Below are positions 33,701 to 41,475 of a stretch of DNA of 64,000 nucleotides, piece after piece. Under the pieces are notes generated by a model. That model made no database searches. It worked only from the letters and a program-made list of their open reading frames with translations, and was not told the origin of the DNA. The stretch is from CALMKX01 sp036274895. GTDB lineage: Bacteria; Acidobacteriota; Thermoanaerobaculia; Multivoradales; SZUA-115. Made by a program: the position numbers and the translations under genes. Positions within the stretch are counted from its first letter, which is position 1; each line of letters opens with the position of its first letter. The stretch lies in the NCBI GenBank assembly GCA_036274895.1, contig DASUEU010000049.1, positions 1 through 64,000 on the forward strand, written 5' to 3'.

Positions 33701-35834
33701 GCGCACGCGAACGGACGGCACCTCCTCGATCGAGATGGTCTACGACGGCTACGAGCGGCTGACGCTGATCAAAGAGGCCGGCCCTACCGGCCGCACGCTC
33801 AAAACCTTCGCCTACGCCGCCACCAACGCGGCCCCGAACCAGCGCCTGGGCAAGCTCGAGACCGCCGAGCGCTGGCAGTACCTGGCGGCGCCGGACGGCA
33901 ACACCTACACGGCGCGGGTGATCGAGAGCTATGTCTACTCCGGCCTGGGCGGCCGGATCTCCAGCCGGGACACGGACGTGCGCCTGGACCCCAACAGCCC
34001 CGGCTACCGATTCACCCAGAGCTTCACCTACCACCCGCTGGGCATCCCCGAGACCATGGGCTACCCGCGCTGCACGGCAGCCTTTGCCACCTGCGCGGAC
34101 GACCCGGGCACCACCACCGCGCCCACGGTGGCTTACGGCTACACCCAGGGCTACCTGACCTCGGTGGTGAAGGACTCGCTGAACGTGGCAACGATCTCCT
34201 ACCACCCGAACGGGCTGGTGGCGCAAGTGGCCCACGCCAACCTGGTCAGCGACGTGATCGGCAACGACCCCACCGGCCTGCCCCGGCCGAGCGTGATCGG
34301 TACGTCGAACGCCGTGACCAACTGGACCACCGGGGCTTTCGCCTACGACGGCGTGGGCAACATCAAGACGATGGGCGGCTCCACCGGCTCCTGGTTCCTC
34401 TACGACGGCGCCTCGCGGCTGAAGGAAGCACACGTCAAGACCGCGCCCTCCGGCACCGGGGCCGAGGTCTGGCAGACCTACTCGTACGACGGCTTCGGCA
34501 ACCTCCTCTCCACCACGGGCACGATCGGCCGCAGCACCCCCACCTCGGCCGCGAGCAACCGCTTGGCCAGTGCCACCTACAACGACCGCGGCTCGATGAC
34601 GGCCTGGAACGGCAACGTTTACAAAGTGGGAGCGCTCGAGGAGCTGTGGAACTACAAATCCGGCGCCGAGGACTGGTACCACGCCTACACCGCGGACGAC
34701 GAGCGGGTGCTGTCCGTCTCCTGGAACGGCGGCTTCAAGCTGCTGACCCTGCGGGACCTGGACGGCAAGGTCCTGCGCGAGTACAAGCAGCAGTACGTCA
34801 GCGGGGCCGAGATCTGGAGCGTGGAGCGGGACTACCTCTACCGCGGCAGCCAGCTCCTCGCCGCCGAGACGCCCCAGGGAAGGCGCCACTTCCACCTCGA
34901 CCACCTCGGCACGCCGAGACTGATCACCGACATCAACCGCCAACAGCTCGCCTACCACGTCTACTACCCCTACGGCGAAGAAGCCACCGCCTGGAACCAG
35001 GACACCGAGCAGATGAAGTTCACCGGGCATGAGCGGGACTTCGCGGGGGCGGGAGGGGCCGGGGATGACTTGGACTACATGCATGCTCGGTACTTTGGGG
35101 TGGTGGTGGGGCGGTTCAACAGCCTAGACCCCATCGGCGGTCGGCTCGGCCGACCCCAGAGCTGGAACCGATATGCCTACGTGCTGGGGAATCCTCTCAA
35201 GTACACAGACCCCTACGGCCTGGAGCCTTCGCCCCTTCAAGACTATTACTACGGCTACGGTGTCTTCGGTGCATCGACCAGCGGGAACTACTACAGCACC
35301 AACGACCCGTTGAACCAGCTCATGTTTGGAACGTGGACGTGGGAAGGGCTGAGCTACCTGGGCGAAGACGTAAGCACGCGCCAACGAGACTGGGGTCTCC
35401 TCGATGTTGCGCGTGCCAGGCAGTTCTACGAGCAGAAGCTCGAGGAAGCGGACAGCACGTGGGGTATCTTCTTCCTCGAGACGTTGCTGGACATCCTACC
35501 GGAGACTCAGGAAGATCTTGGCGTCGAGCTTGTGCTCTCGGTTGTGCCGGGTCCCCTTGATAACGCTGCTTACAAAGGCGTGAGGCTTCTTGGCAAGAAC
35601 GCTAGGCCCGCAGCTACTCGGATCAACACGGACCTCCCTGGGGGTCGGGCAACTGCGAAATCGATCTTCCGAAACCTCACAAAGGGCCAGTCGGTGCGCC
35701 AGAAGGCACTTGACAGTGGTGGGGTTCGGCGCTTCACATCTAATAATAGTGTGACAATCCGGCTCAATCCTGACGGAACGGCCAGGATTGATTTGAAACG
35801 CAACGGTATTCGCGAGACAATCCGCCTTGATTAG
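30774..35834 (+). CDS. Secreted RHS/YD-repeat protein with variable C-terminal tip
   Basis: 1686 residues. A signal peptide (ALCITLLLAALLLAAAPLSA) suggests Sec export rather than T6SS loading; no PAAR or DUF6531 domain is visible. The body carries many YD repeats (Tyr-Asp motifs such as GLGHYRSRRTEG, YDSMGRPTVV, YDGRGFLV, YDGVGN) that build the hollow RHS shell. The core end is recognisable at about 1434-1483 (YMHARYFGVVVGRFNSLDPI, NPLKYTDPYGL). Beyond it, 203 residues (bases 35223-35834) differ in composition, with clearly lower GC than the shell, as expected for a swapped toxin tip; the last 60 residues are basic and strand-rich (TIRLNPDGTARIDLKRNG). TTG 30774 overlaps the carbamoyltransferase stop, with GGAGG upstream. 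The tip's activity is not identified. Confidence 0.9.
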   Translation: MRSALCITLLLAALLLAAAPLSAQVYPALNKGLRSDGSYASGGLDTVSTFNGSLTISIPLGQSYPVGGGLSYGLGLSFNGRTWDYEEVDNGSGQVVQAWPARRSNAGIGWTVSLGQLLPPSDASNDSGEMLYVSPSGSEHALYKTLHEGDPEDAGDSGSTQNVRYSRDGTYLRLKAAGGGEHDLEMADGTVHRFDNLGRLKRIRNRFGTEANPANKVDVTYFSDRWELTDSHGRVQKVWFTTQPGANDIARVVQRVELTKFGGGLPATYTFGYSTQSLQRACRSSTSGIGATVAVPLLTSLTLPDGSRYAADVADYHVTTSPEVCWPGSLKRLRLPTLGYVAWAYQQYSFPQEGKNYRYLVQGVHERKLLSETEATLGTWTYQTELLPPPPGATKATDLKNTLTDPSGNKRISYFTVAVLNQAGRTRIEYGLPYTRATSHTSPWNGVPMYLSSEVIPAGRPEAIRSTWVLFEVDQKGPAAALTHLQNRNRRLVRSRTLFDDDEVAYPPGSSTLVPVEAEEIFSDFDGLGHYRSRRTEGSFQAANVRVETTRFNPSRGRYEIDPATDAPTANHTFTMLAASSPWVMNTYDLVVVDEPQVEQEKTLLSFDAATGFLTCQRTIASRTSMGATDVLVVWTADAAGNPATESWWGGDGASLPTGSTCATGAGNPVYRVDRTFSSGVLSKSQQRSLGTLAPFYLLDLTIDNPTGLPSASRDVAGVATSFSYDSMGRPTVVAPAGEAQTETSYSIASFTGPTFNPAKVHTLRRTASPNVTYEESQLFFDSQGRLIRERRKQPDGTWNRRERQWDNQGRPSGISTLQTDSAPLQWTYFQDYDAFGRPGRILPPDGAGHDVELTYAGAQKAFRKVWIADSGSAGVVTESEKTFSQIFDRQGRVYRVRDPLYGGTESIEAALGTTTYLYDSGSRLRQVQQEMGEGVQVRNFSYDGRGFLVSEQHPEKGAVANGFVTYGSFDPKGRPRTRTDGTSSIEMVYDGYERLTLIKEAGPTGRTLKTFAYAATNAAPNQRLGKLETAERWQYLAAPDGNTYTARVIESYVYSGLGGRISSRDTDVRLDPNSPGYRFTQSFTYHPLGIPETMGYPRCTAAFATCADDPGTTTAPTVAYGYTQGYLTSVVKDSLNVATISYHPNGLVAQVAHANLVSDVIGNDPTGLPRPSVIGTSNAVTNWTTGAFAYDGVGNIKTMGGSTGSWFLYDGASRLKEAHVKTAPSGTGAEVWQTYSYDGFGNLLSTTGTIGRSTPTSAASNRLASATYNDRGSMTAWNGNVYKVGALEELWNYKSGAEDWYHAYTADDERVLSVSWNGGFKLLTLRDLDGKVLREYKQQYVSGAEIWSVERDYLYRGSQLLAAETPQGRRHFHLDHLGTPRLITDINRQQLAYHVYYPYGEEATAWNQDTEQMKFTGHERDFAGAGGAGDDLDYMHARYFGVVVGRFNSLDPIGGRLGRPQSWNRYAYVLGNPLKYTDPYGLEPSPLQDYYYGYGVFGASTSGNYYSTNDPLNQLMFGTWTWEGLSYLGEDVSTRQRDWGLLDVARARQFYEQKLEEADSTWGIFFLETLLDILPETQEDLGVELVLSVVPGPLDNAAYKGVRLLGKNARPAATRINTDLPGGRATAKSIFRNLTKGQSVRQKALDSGGVRRFTSNNSVTIRLNPDGTARIDLKRNGIRETIRLD

Positions 35835-35847
35835 TAAGCGCACAAGA

Positions 35848-36420
35848 ATGGACACAGCGCATCTCCGGGCAACTGTTCCCGAGGGCGCTGCCAAACTCGA
35901 GGGCTGCCAGATTCTCGAGGCATACACCCTCGAACCTGCGCTTGTCACAACCGATAACCACCTTGAGGTAACCGATACCGACTGGTTCGCCCTGAAGTTA
36001 GATTGCCACAAGTTCCTCCTATTCTTCGCCTCCAGTACGGATGTTCCAGTAGTGGAGGGCAGGAAGTTTGAGATCATCCAGCCCTCTCTAGAAGTTGTGG
36101 AGGGGCTGCCGTTTGTGGAGAAGTGGCCTAAAGGACCAGCTCATGTGTGGTGTCGGGTTCCTGAGGTCGAAGAGAAGCTCGCTGCCAGGGCGATACTGGG
36201 GCTGAAGGTCATGGCAACTCCGTTTCAGATCAGCGACGAGCAGACAGGACAACTCCTGAGGGAGCTAAGAGTCGACAGTTCACTGGTGCTCGCCTTGTCT
36301 GGGGGAATAGGCATTGAGGTTGCCGAAGGCGACTGGCCGCCTATGACGTTGAGAGTGCGAATAGGAAGCTGTGAAGATCTGCTCGGATCGGTTGACGGCT
36401 CGGCGAACGCACAGCGTTAG
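35848..36420 (+). CDS. Putative immunity protein for the RHS tip
   Basis: 190 residues from ATG 35848 (an in-frame TTG at 35827 would overlap the RHS stop). I do not recognise a family. It is acidic overall, lacks a signal peptide and membrane segment, and has the low GC content and codon usage of the adjacent RHS tip, unlike the surrounding genes. Position directly downstream of a variable RHS tip is the usual place for the cognate immunity gene. That function is inferred from context. No clear Shine-Dalgarno precedes the ATG, so translation might be coupled to the RHS gene through the TTG. Confidence 0.6.
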   Translation: MDTAHLRATVPEGAAKLEGCQILEAYTLEPALVTTDNHLEVTDTDWFALKLDCHKFLLFFASSTDVPVVEGRKFEIIQPSLEVVEGLPFVEKWPKGPAHVWCRVPEVEEKLAARAILGLKVMATPFQISDEQTGQLLRELRVDSSLVLALSGGIGIEVAEGDWPPMTLRVRIGSCEDLLGSVDGSANAQR

Positions 36421-36425
36421 TGCAG

Positions 36426-36617
36426 GAGCGGAGTCGAGGTCTGGAGCGGCGAAAGGGACTACGTCTACCGCGGCACCCAGCTCCTCGCCGCCGAGACGCC
36501 CCAAGGCCGCCGCCACTTCCACCTCGACCACCTCGGCACCCCGAGGCTCATCACCAACACCAGCCGCCAACTCGTCGCCTTCCACGCCTACTACCCCTAC
36601 GGCGAAGAAGCCACCGC
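36426..36617 (+). pseudogene. Orphan fragment of the RHS core (displaced tip remnant)
   Basis: Reading from 36436, the translation (EVWSGERDYVYRGTQLLAAE..., then HLDHLGTPRLIT and YYPYGEEATA) is nearly identical to residues about 1346-1405 of the RHS protein, encoded at 34809-34990. Only about 60 codons remain. There is no start codon of its own, and the homology ends abruptly at 36617. The rest of the 302-base gap (to 36722) shows nothing else. Such repeats allow recombination between tips, and the remnant likely marks a former toxin cassette whose remainder has been lost. Confidence 0.85.
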
Positions 36618-36722
36618 TCCCCCGCCCCACGATTCGAGCCGACACCCGTCTGAGAGAGCGGCGTCTCCTGAAGAACGGGATCATCTCCGGATGATAGGCT
36701 CCGCCCCGCCGGGAAGCCTCCC

Positions 36723-37286
36723 ATGTCCCTAGCCCCCCCCCACAAGCCCCCGACCCCCTTCGACCTCAAGGTCTTCGGCCTGGTGCTCGGCGGGTTGGCG
36801 ATTTTGCTTTCAGGGCTGGTGGCCTGGCGGCCGCAGATGCTTTTCGGCGCTGCGGCCTTCCTCGCCGGGGGCTGGCTGGTGAGCCTGGTGCTGCGTCCGG
36901 AGCACCGGCAGCGCTGGTCGGTGGGGACGGGCCTGCCCTTGACGCTCGCCGCGGTGGCCGGGTTGGGGGAGCTGGGCGTGTCGCCGTCGTACCTGGCCTC
37001 GGCGGTGGGCCTGCTGATGACCGCCCTGGCCGCCGGGGTGCTCGGCTCGCCCGGCTTCGGCCGGGCCGTGCGGGACGGCTGGATGGAAGCCGTGGCGCCG
37101 ATGGGTTGGACGGTCTCGCACCTGGTCTTGGGGCTCACCTGGTACCTCGTCATCACGCCGATTGGTCTGGTGATGCGGCTGCTCCGGCGCGACCCGCTGC
37201 GCCTCGAGCGGGACCCCGCGGCCTCCACCTACTGGGTGGATCACTCGATGCCGTCGGAGATCAGCCGCTACTTCCGCCAATTCTGA
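36723..37286 (+). CDS. SxtJ-like membrane protein
   Basis: 187 residues with about four hydrophobic segments (18-36, 41-58, 70-105 and 125-150). The C-terminal part resembles SxtJ-family proteins: MGWTVSHLVLGLTWYLVITPIG-type segment (helix 4), then LVMRLLRRDPLRLERD and the end YWVDHSMPSEISRYFRQF. SxtJ-like proteins accompany NodU-type carbamoyltransferases and DUF5989 proteins in many bacteria, which matches the gene order here apart from the RHS insertion. Molecular function is unknown. The ATG is weakly supported by a purine-rich GGGAAG upstream. Confidence 0.75.
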   Translation: MSLAPPHKPPTPFDLKVFGLVLGGLAILLSGLVAWRPQMLFGAAAFLAGGWLVSLVLRPEHRQRWSVGTGLPLTLAAVAGLGELGVSPSYLASAVGLLMTALAAGVLGSPGFGRAVRDGWMEAVAPMGWTVSHLVLGLTWYLVITPIGLVMRLLRRDPLRLERDPAASTYWVDHSMPSEISRYFRQF

Positions 37287-37293
37287 GCGGCCG

Positions 37294-37302
37294 TGCTAGA
37301 TT
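37294..37302 (+). promoter_or_regulatory. Extended -10 promoter before the DUF5989-like gene
   Basis: TGCTAGATT at 37294-37302 matches the extended -10 seen at other units. It would start a transcript about 55 bases upstream of the DUF5989-like ATG and could drive the downstream ATPase, acyltransferase and protease genes. Confidence 0.45.
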
Positions 37303-37363
37303 CCCGCAGGATTCCCATCAGCGGGCCCCGCGCCCGTCCGCCGTCTCTTTCGGAGGAGTGACC

Positions 37364-37567
37364 ATGAGCCAGGGCTCGGACCCTCGAGCTGAGCTCGCCC
37401 GCGAGGCTGCCAAGTCGGGAGGCAGTATCGTGGGGGAGCTGATCAGCTTCCTCAAGCAGAACAAGAAGTGGTGGCTGGGGCCGATCATCGTCGTGCTCCT
37501 GCTGGCCGCGGCCCTGGTGATCCTGGGCGGTAGCGCCATCGCCCCCTTCATCTACACGGTGTTCTGA
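37364..37567 (+). CDS. DUF5989-like small membrane protein
   Basis: 67 residues. A short N-terminal cytoplasmic part (ELAREAAKSGGSIVGELISF) leads to the segment NKKWWLGPIIVVLLLAAALV and the ending SAIAPFIYTVF, which is the recognisable signature of DUF5989 proteins that co-occur with SxtJ and carbamoyltransferases. One transmembrane helix is predicted. GGAGGAGTGACC upstream supports the ATG at 37364. Function unknown; a role in assembly or export of a carbamoylated glycan is inferred from the neighbourhood only. Confidence 0.8.
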   Translation: MSQGSDPRAELAREAAKSGGSIVGELISFLKQNKKWWLGPIIVVLLLAAALVILGGSAIAPFIYTVF

Positions 37568-37579
37568 GGGGAGAGCGGG

Positions 37580-40042
37580 ATGGCCTCTGAGCTCCCCGTC
37601 TACGAGAAGCTCGGCGCGTTCTACCTGGGGCGCCCCTGGGACCCCGACTCCGGCAAGGTCGGCGCCGAGCCCCTGCTCTACGACTCGCAAGACCTCCTGA
37701 CCCATGCCGTCTGCGTGGGCATGACCGGCTCGGGCAAGACCGGCCTGTGCGTCGGCCTGCTCGAGGAAGCCGCCCTCGACGGCATCCCGGCCCTGATCAT
37801 CGACCCCAAGGGGGACCTCGGCAACCTGATGCTGACCTTCCCCGAGCTGCGGCCCCAGGACTTCCTGCCCTGGGTGGACGAGGGGGAGGCCAAGCGCAGC
37901 GGTCTCTCTCTCGAGGAGTACGCGGCCCGCCAGGCCGAGCTGTGGAAGACCGGCCTCACCCAGTGGGACGAGGACGGCGAGCGCATCCGCCGCCTGCGCG
38001 CGGCGGCCGACGTGGCGATCTACACCCCGGGCAGCGAGGCCGGCATCCCGGTCTCGATCCTCGGGTCGCTGAAGGCCCCGGGCGAGGCCGTGCTCGGGGA
38101 CGCCGAGCTCTTCGGCGACCGCGTCCAGACCCTGGCCGGCAGCATCCTGACCCTGATGGGCATCGATGCCGACCCGGTGAGGAGCCGCGAGCACGTGCTG
38201 CTGTCGACGATCCTCGCCGACCGCTGGCGCGCCGGGGTGGACCTCGACCTCGCCAGCCTGATCCACCTGATCCAGGAGCCGCCGGTGGCTCGGGTCGGGG
38301 TCATGGACCTCGAGACCTTTTTCCCGGCCAAGGACCGCTTCGCCCTCGCCATCGCGCTCAACAACCTGCTCGCCGCGCCGGCCATGCAGTCGTGGCTTTC
38401 CGGCGAGCCCCTCGACATCGACCGGCTGCTTTACTCCTCGAACGGCAAGCCCCGGCTCGCCGTCCTTTCGATCGCCCACCTGGGTGATGCCGAGCGGATG
38501 TTCTTCACCGCCCTGCTGCTCAACGAGGTGGTGGGCTGGATGCGCAGCCGCTCCGGCACCTCGAGCCTGCGCGCCGTGCTCTACATGGACGAGATCTTCG
38601 GCTTCCTGCCGCCGGTGGCGGAGCCGCCTTCGAAGCGCCCGATGCTGACCCTGCTCAAGCAGGCCCGGGCCTTCGGCCTGGGGGTGGTGCTCGCCACCCA
38701 GAACCCGGCGGACATCGACTACAAGGCCCTGGCCAACGCCGGCACCTGGTTCCTGGGCCGCCTCCAGACCGAGCAGGACAAGAACCGCGTGCTCGAGGGC
38801 CTGAAGGGGGCGGCCACCGCGGCCGGCGGCTCGCTGGACGTGGCCCGCATGGCCGAGATCCTCTCCGGCCTGGGCAAGCGGGTCTTCCTGGTGCACAACG
38901 TCCACGAGAACGAGCCCCTGCTGATGCAGACCCGCTGGGCCCTCTCCTATCTGCGTGGCCCGCTGACCCGGCAGCAGATCAAGATCCTGATGGATCCCCT
39001 GCGGGCCGCGATCACCGGTGGTGGAACCTCGGCCTCGTCAGCCGGACCGGGAGCGCGCGCTTCCGCGAGACCGGCCGCGGCGGCATCGGCGAAGCCCCTG
39101 CTACCTCCCGACGTCCCCGAGCTGGCCCTCGCCGCCCGCGGTGCCGGCGCCGAGGAGATCGACTACCAGCCCTGTCTGCTCGGCCTCGCCACGGTGCATT
39201 TCGCGGACTCGAAGCGGCGAGTCAGCGCCACCCGGGAAGTGGCCCTGCTCCTGCCTTTGGCGGAGGGGGTCACTGGGGTGGACTGGCGGCAGGCCGAGCC
39301 TCTGGCCGAGAGCTTCGATCCCGAGCGTGACCTCGAGCGGGAGCCGCTGGCCGGCGCCAGCTTCGGCGACGTGCCTTCCGCCGCCACCGAAGCCCGTAGC
39401 TACAAGGGTTGGGAGAGGGACTTCGGCGATGCCGTCTTCCGCGACCAGACCCTCGAGCTCTATGCCCACTCCGAGCTGGGGCTGTTCTCCCAACCGGGCG
39501 AGAGCGAGCGAGACTTCCGCATCCGCCTCGGTGACCAGGCTCGGGAGCAGCGGGACTTCGAGAAGGAGAAGCTGCGCCAGAAGTACCAGGCCCGGCTGCA
39601 GAGCCTCGAGGAGAAGATGCGCCGGGCCCAGGAGCGCATCGAGCGGGAGGCGCAGCAGGCCTCGGCCCAGCGCACCCAGACCTTGATCTCGATCGGCCAA
39701 ACGGCCCTGTCGGTGCTCTTCGGCAGGAAGACGCTGTCCCGCTCGACGATCGGCCGGGCCGCCTCGGCGGTCAAGGGGGTCAGCCGGTCCATGGACCAGG
39801 GGCGTGACGTCGATCGGGCCGAGGAGGGCATGGCCGCGCTGCAACAGCAGCATGCCGACCTCGCGGCGGAGCTGGAGCGGGAGCTCGCCGAGCTCTCGGC
39901 TCGCTACGACGCCACCACGGCCCCGCTCGAGACGGTGGAGATCCGGCCCCGCAAGAGCGACGTGGAGGTTCGACAGGTGACCCTGGCCTGGGCGCCGTGG
40001 CGGCGCCGGCCGGCCGGTGGGCGCGAGCCGGCATGGACCTGA
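37580..40042 (+). CDS. HerA/VirB4-like P-loop ATPase
   Basis: 820 residues. The FtsK-HerA ATPase core spans about 20-470: Walker A GMTGSGKTG, IIDPKGDLGN directly after it, Walker B ...VLYMDEIFGFLPP and the sensor region VLATQNPADIDYKALANAGTWF. A segment rich in Ala/Ser/Pro (about 475-520) links to a C-terminal part with a long coiled coil (about 640-720; QRDFEKEKLRQKYQARLQSL...) and a second helix pair near the end. Related bacterial proteins are annotated as DUF87/DUF853 ATPases, probably DNA- or protein-translocating hexamers. No partner nuclease such as NurA is adjacent. It starts 12 bases after the DUF5989-like gene and overlaps the acyltransferase by 10 bases. Confidence 0.85.
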   Translation: MASELPVYEKLGAFYLGRPWDPDSGKVGAEPLLYDSQDLLTHAVCVGMTGSGKTGLCVGLLEEAALDGIPALIIDPKGDLGNLMLTFPELRPQDFLPWVDEGEAKRSGLSLEEYAARQAELWKTGLTQWDEDGERIRRLRAAADVAIYTPGSEAGIPVSILGSLKAPGEAVLGDAELFGDRVQTLAGSILTLMGIDADPVRSREHVLLSTILADRWRAGVDLDLASLIHLIQEPPVARVGVMDLETFFPAKDRFALAIALNNLLAAPAMQSWLSGEPLDIDRLLYSSNGKPRLAVLSIAHLGDAERMFFTALLLNEVVGWMRSRSGTSSLRAVLYMDEIFGFLPPVAEPPSKRPMLTLLKQARAFGLGVVLATQNPADIDYKALANAGTWFLGRLQTEQDKNRVLEGLKGAATAAGGSLDVARMAEILSGLGKRVFLVHNVHENEPLLMQTRWALSYLRGPLTRQQIKILMDPLRAAITGGGTSASSAGPGARASARPAAAASAKPLLPPDVPELALAARGAGAEEIDYQPCLLGLATVHFADSKRRVSATREVALLLPLAEGVTGVDWRQAEPLAESFDPERDLEREPLAGASFGDVPSAATEARSYKGWERDFGDAVFRDQTLELYAHSELGLFSQPGESERDFRIRLGDQAREQRDFEKEKLRQKYQARLQSLEEKMRRAQERIEREAQQASAQRTQTLISIGQTALSVLFGRKTLSRSTIGRAASAVKGVSRSMDQGRDVDRAEEGMAALQQQHADLAAELERELAELSARYDATTAPLETVEIRPRKSDVEVRQVTLAWAPWRRRPAGGREPAWT

Positions 40043-41475
40043 CCGTCCCGGTACCCCTCTGGCTCCTGCTCCTGCTGGCCCTCCTGGCCGGCTGGACGGT
40101 GGTCTTCAGCCTGCTGTTGCCATCGATCCGTTGGATCCTGCGCCACCCGGCTCGCCAGGCCCTGGCCGAGGCCAACCGGCGCCTGTCGATCCGCATCCAG
40201 CCCTTCAAGCTCACCCGCCGGGAGGTACTGATCGAGCGCCTGATCAACGACCCCGAGGTGCTCGAAGCGGTGGAGGAGGAGGCTCGCCAGGGTGAGTCCG
40301 GCCGCGAGGCGGTGTTGGCCAGGGTGGGCACCTACGCGCGGGAGATCGTCCCGGCCTTCAACGCCTACCTCTACTTCCGCCTCGGCTACGGCGTGGCGCG
40401 GGCCGCGGCGCGCTCCCTCTACCGGGTACGGCTGGGCTCCTCGGACGAGGCGGCCCTGGCGGCGATTCCCCCGGACGCCACGGTGGTCTTCGTGATCAAC
40501 CACCGCAGCAACATGGACTACGTGCTGGTCTCCTACCTGGCGGCGGAGCGCACCGCCCTGTCCTACGCGGTGGGAGAGTGGGCGCGCATCTGGCCTCTCC
40601 AGCAGCTGATCCGTTCCATGGGCGCCTACTTCGTGCGCCGGAACTCCGGGGACCCGCTCTATCGCAAGGTGCTCGAGCGTTACGTCCACATGGCCACCCA
40701 GGCGGGGGTGACCCAGGCGGTCTTCCCGGAGGGGGGCCTGTCCCGCGACGGTGCTTTGCGGCCGCCCCGACTGGGCTTGCTCGACTACATCGTGCGCGAC
40801 TTCGACCCCCGTGGACGTAGAGACGTGTCTCGGGACGTGGTCTTCGTGCCGGTGGCGATCAACTACGACCGGGTGCTCGAGGACCGCACGCTGCTGCTCG
40901 ACCTGCTGCCCCGCGAGGAGCGGCGGCCGGCTCCGGCCATGACCACCACGCTGCGCTTCGTGGCCCGCAACGTGTGGCTGATGCTGCGCAGCGAATGGCA
41001 CCGCTTCGGCTACGCCTGCGTCAACTTCGGGGCGCCGGTCTCGCTCTCGGAGCACCTCGCCCGCACCGGCGTGGACGCCGCCCACCTCGACCGCGCCAGC
41101 CGTTTCGAGGTCACCGGCCGGCTGGCGGCCGAGCTGATGGCGGAAATCGGCCGGGTGGTGCCGGTACTGCCGGTACCCCTGCTGGCACGGGTGTTCGAGG
41201 AGGCCGGGGGGGAGGGCCTCTCCGAGCTCGAGATCAAGGCCCGCTTCCTCGGCCACTTGGCCCGGCTCCAGGCCCTGGGCGCCAAGGTCTACATCCCGCG
41301 TCAGGACCAGGACTACGCCGCCCAGGTGGGCCTGCGCATGCTGCTGTTACGCCGCATGGTGAGTGAGGAGGAGGGGCTGTTTCGGGCTCGGCCCGAGGAA
41401 GCCCGGCTGCTCGCTTACTACGCCAACTCGATCCGCCACCTCGACTCCACAGGAGGGGTTCTGACCGCGGCATGA
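40033..41475 (+). CDS. PlsB-like glycerol-3-phosphate/lysophospholipid acyltransferase
   Basis: 480 residues. An N-terminal membrane helix (about 5-28) is followed by a PlsC-type acyltransferase domain: HRSNMDYVLV (HX4D, catalytic), then GAYFVRRNSGD, VFPEGGLSRDG and the FVPVAINYDRVLED region that is characteristic of PlsB rather than PlsC. The product would be acylated glycerol-3-phosphate or a related lipid at the inner membrane. It is shorter than E. coli PlsB (about 800 residues). ATG 40033 was chosen; an alternative GTG at 39997 adds 12 residues. It overlaps both the upstream ATPase and the downstream protease start (ATGA). Confidence 0.85.
   Translation: MDLTVPVPLWLLLLLALLAGWTVVFSLLLPSIRWILRHPARQALAEANRRLSIRIQPFKLTRREVLIERLINDPEVLEAVEEEARQGESGREAVLARVGTYAREIVPAFNAYLYFRLGYGVARAAARSLYRVRLGSSDEAALAAIPPDATVVFVINHRSNMDYVLVSYLAAERTALSYAVGEWARIWPLQQLIRSMGAYFVRRNSGDPLYRKVLERYVHMATQAGVTQAVFPEGGLSRDGALRPPRLGLLDYIVRDFDPRGRRDVSRDVVFVPVAINYDRVLEDRTLLLDLLPREERRPAPAMTTTLRFVARNVWLMLRSEWHRFGYACVNFGAPVSLSEHLARTGVDAAHLDRASRFEVTGRLAAELMAEIGRVVPVLPVPLLARVFEEAGGEGLSELEIKARFLGHLARLQALGAKVYIPRQDQDYAAQVGLRMLLLRRMVSEEEGLFRARPEEARLLAYYANSIRHLDSTGGVLTAA

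Noticed and set aside
30774..35834. RHS protein as a type VI secretion effector
   Set aside because: It has a Sec signal peptide and no PAAR or VgrG-linked domain, and no type VI genes are nearby.
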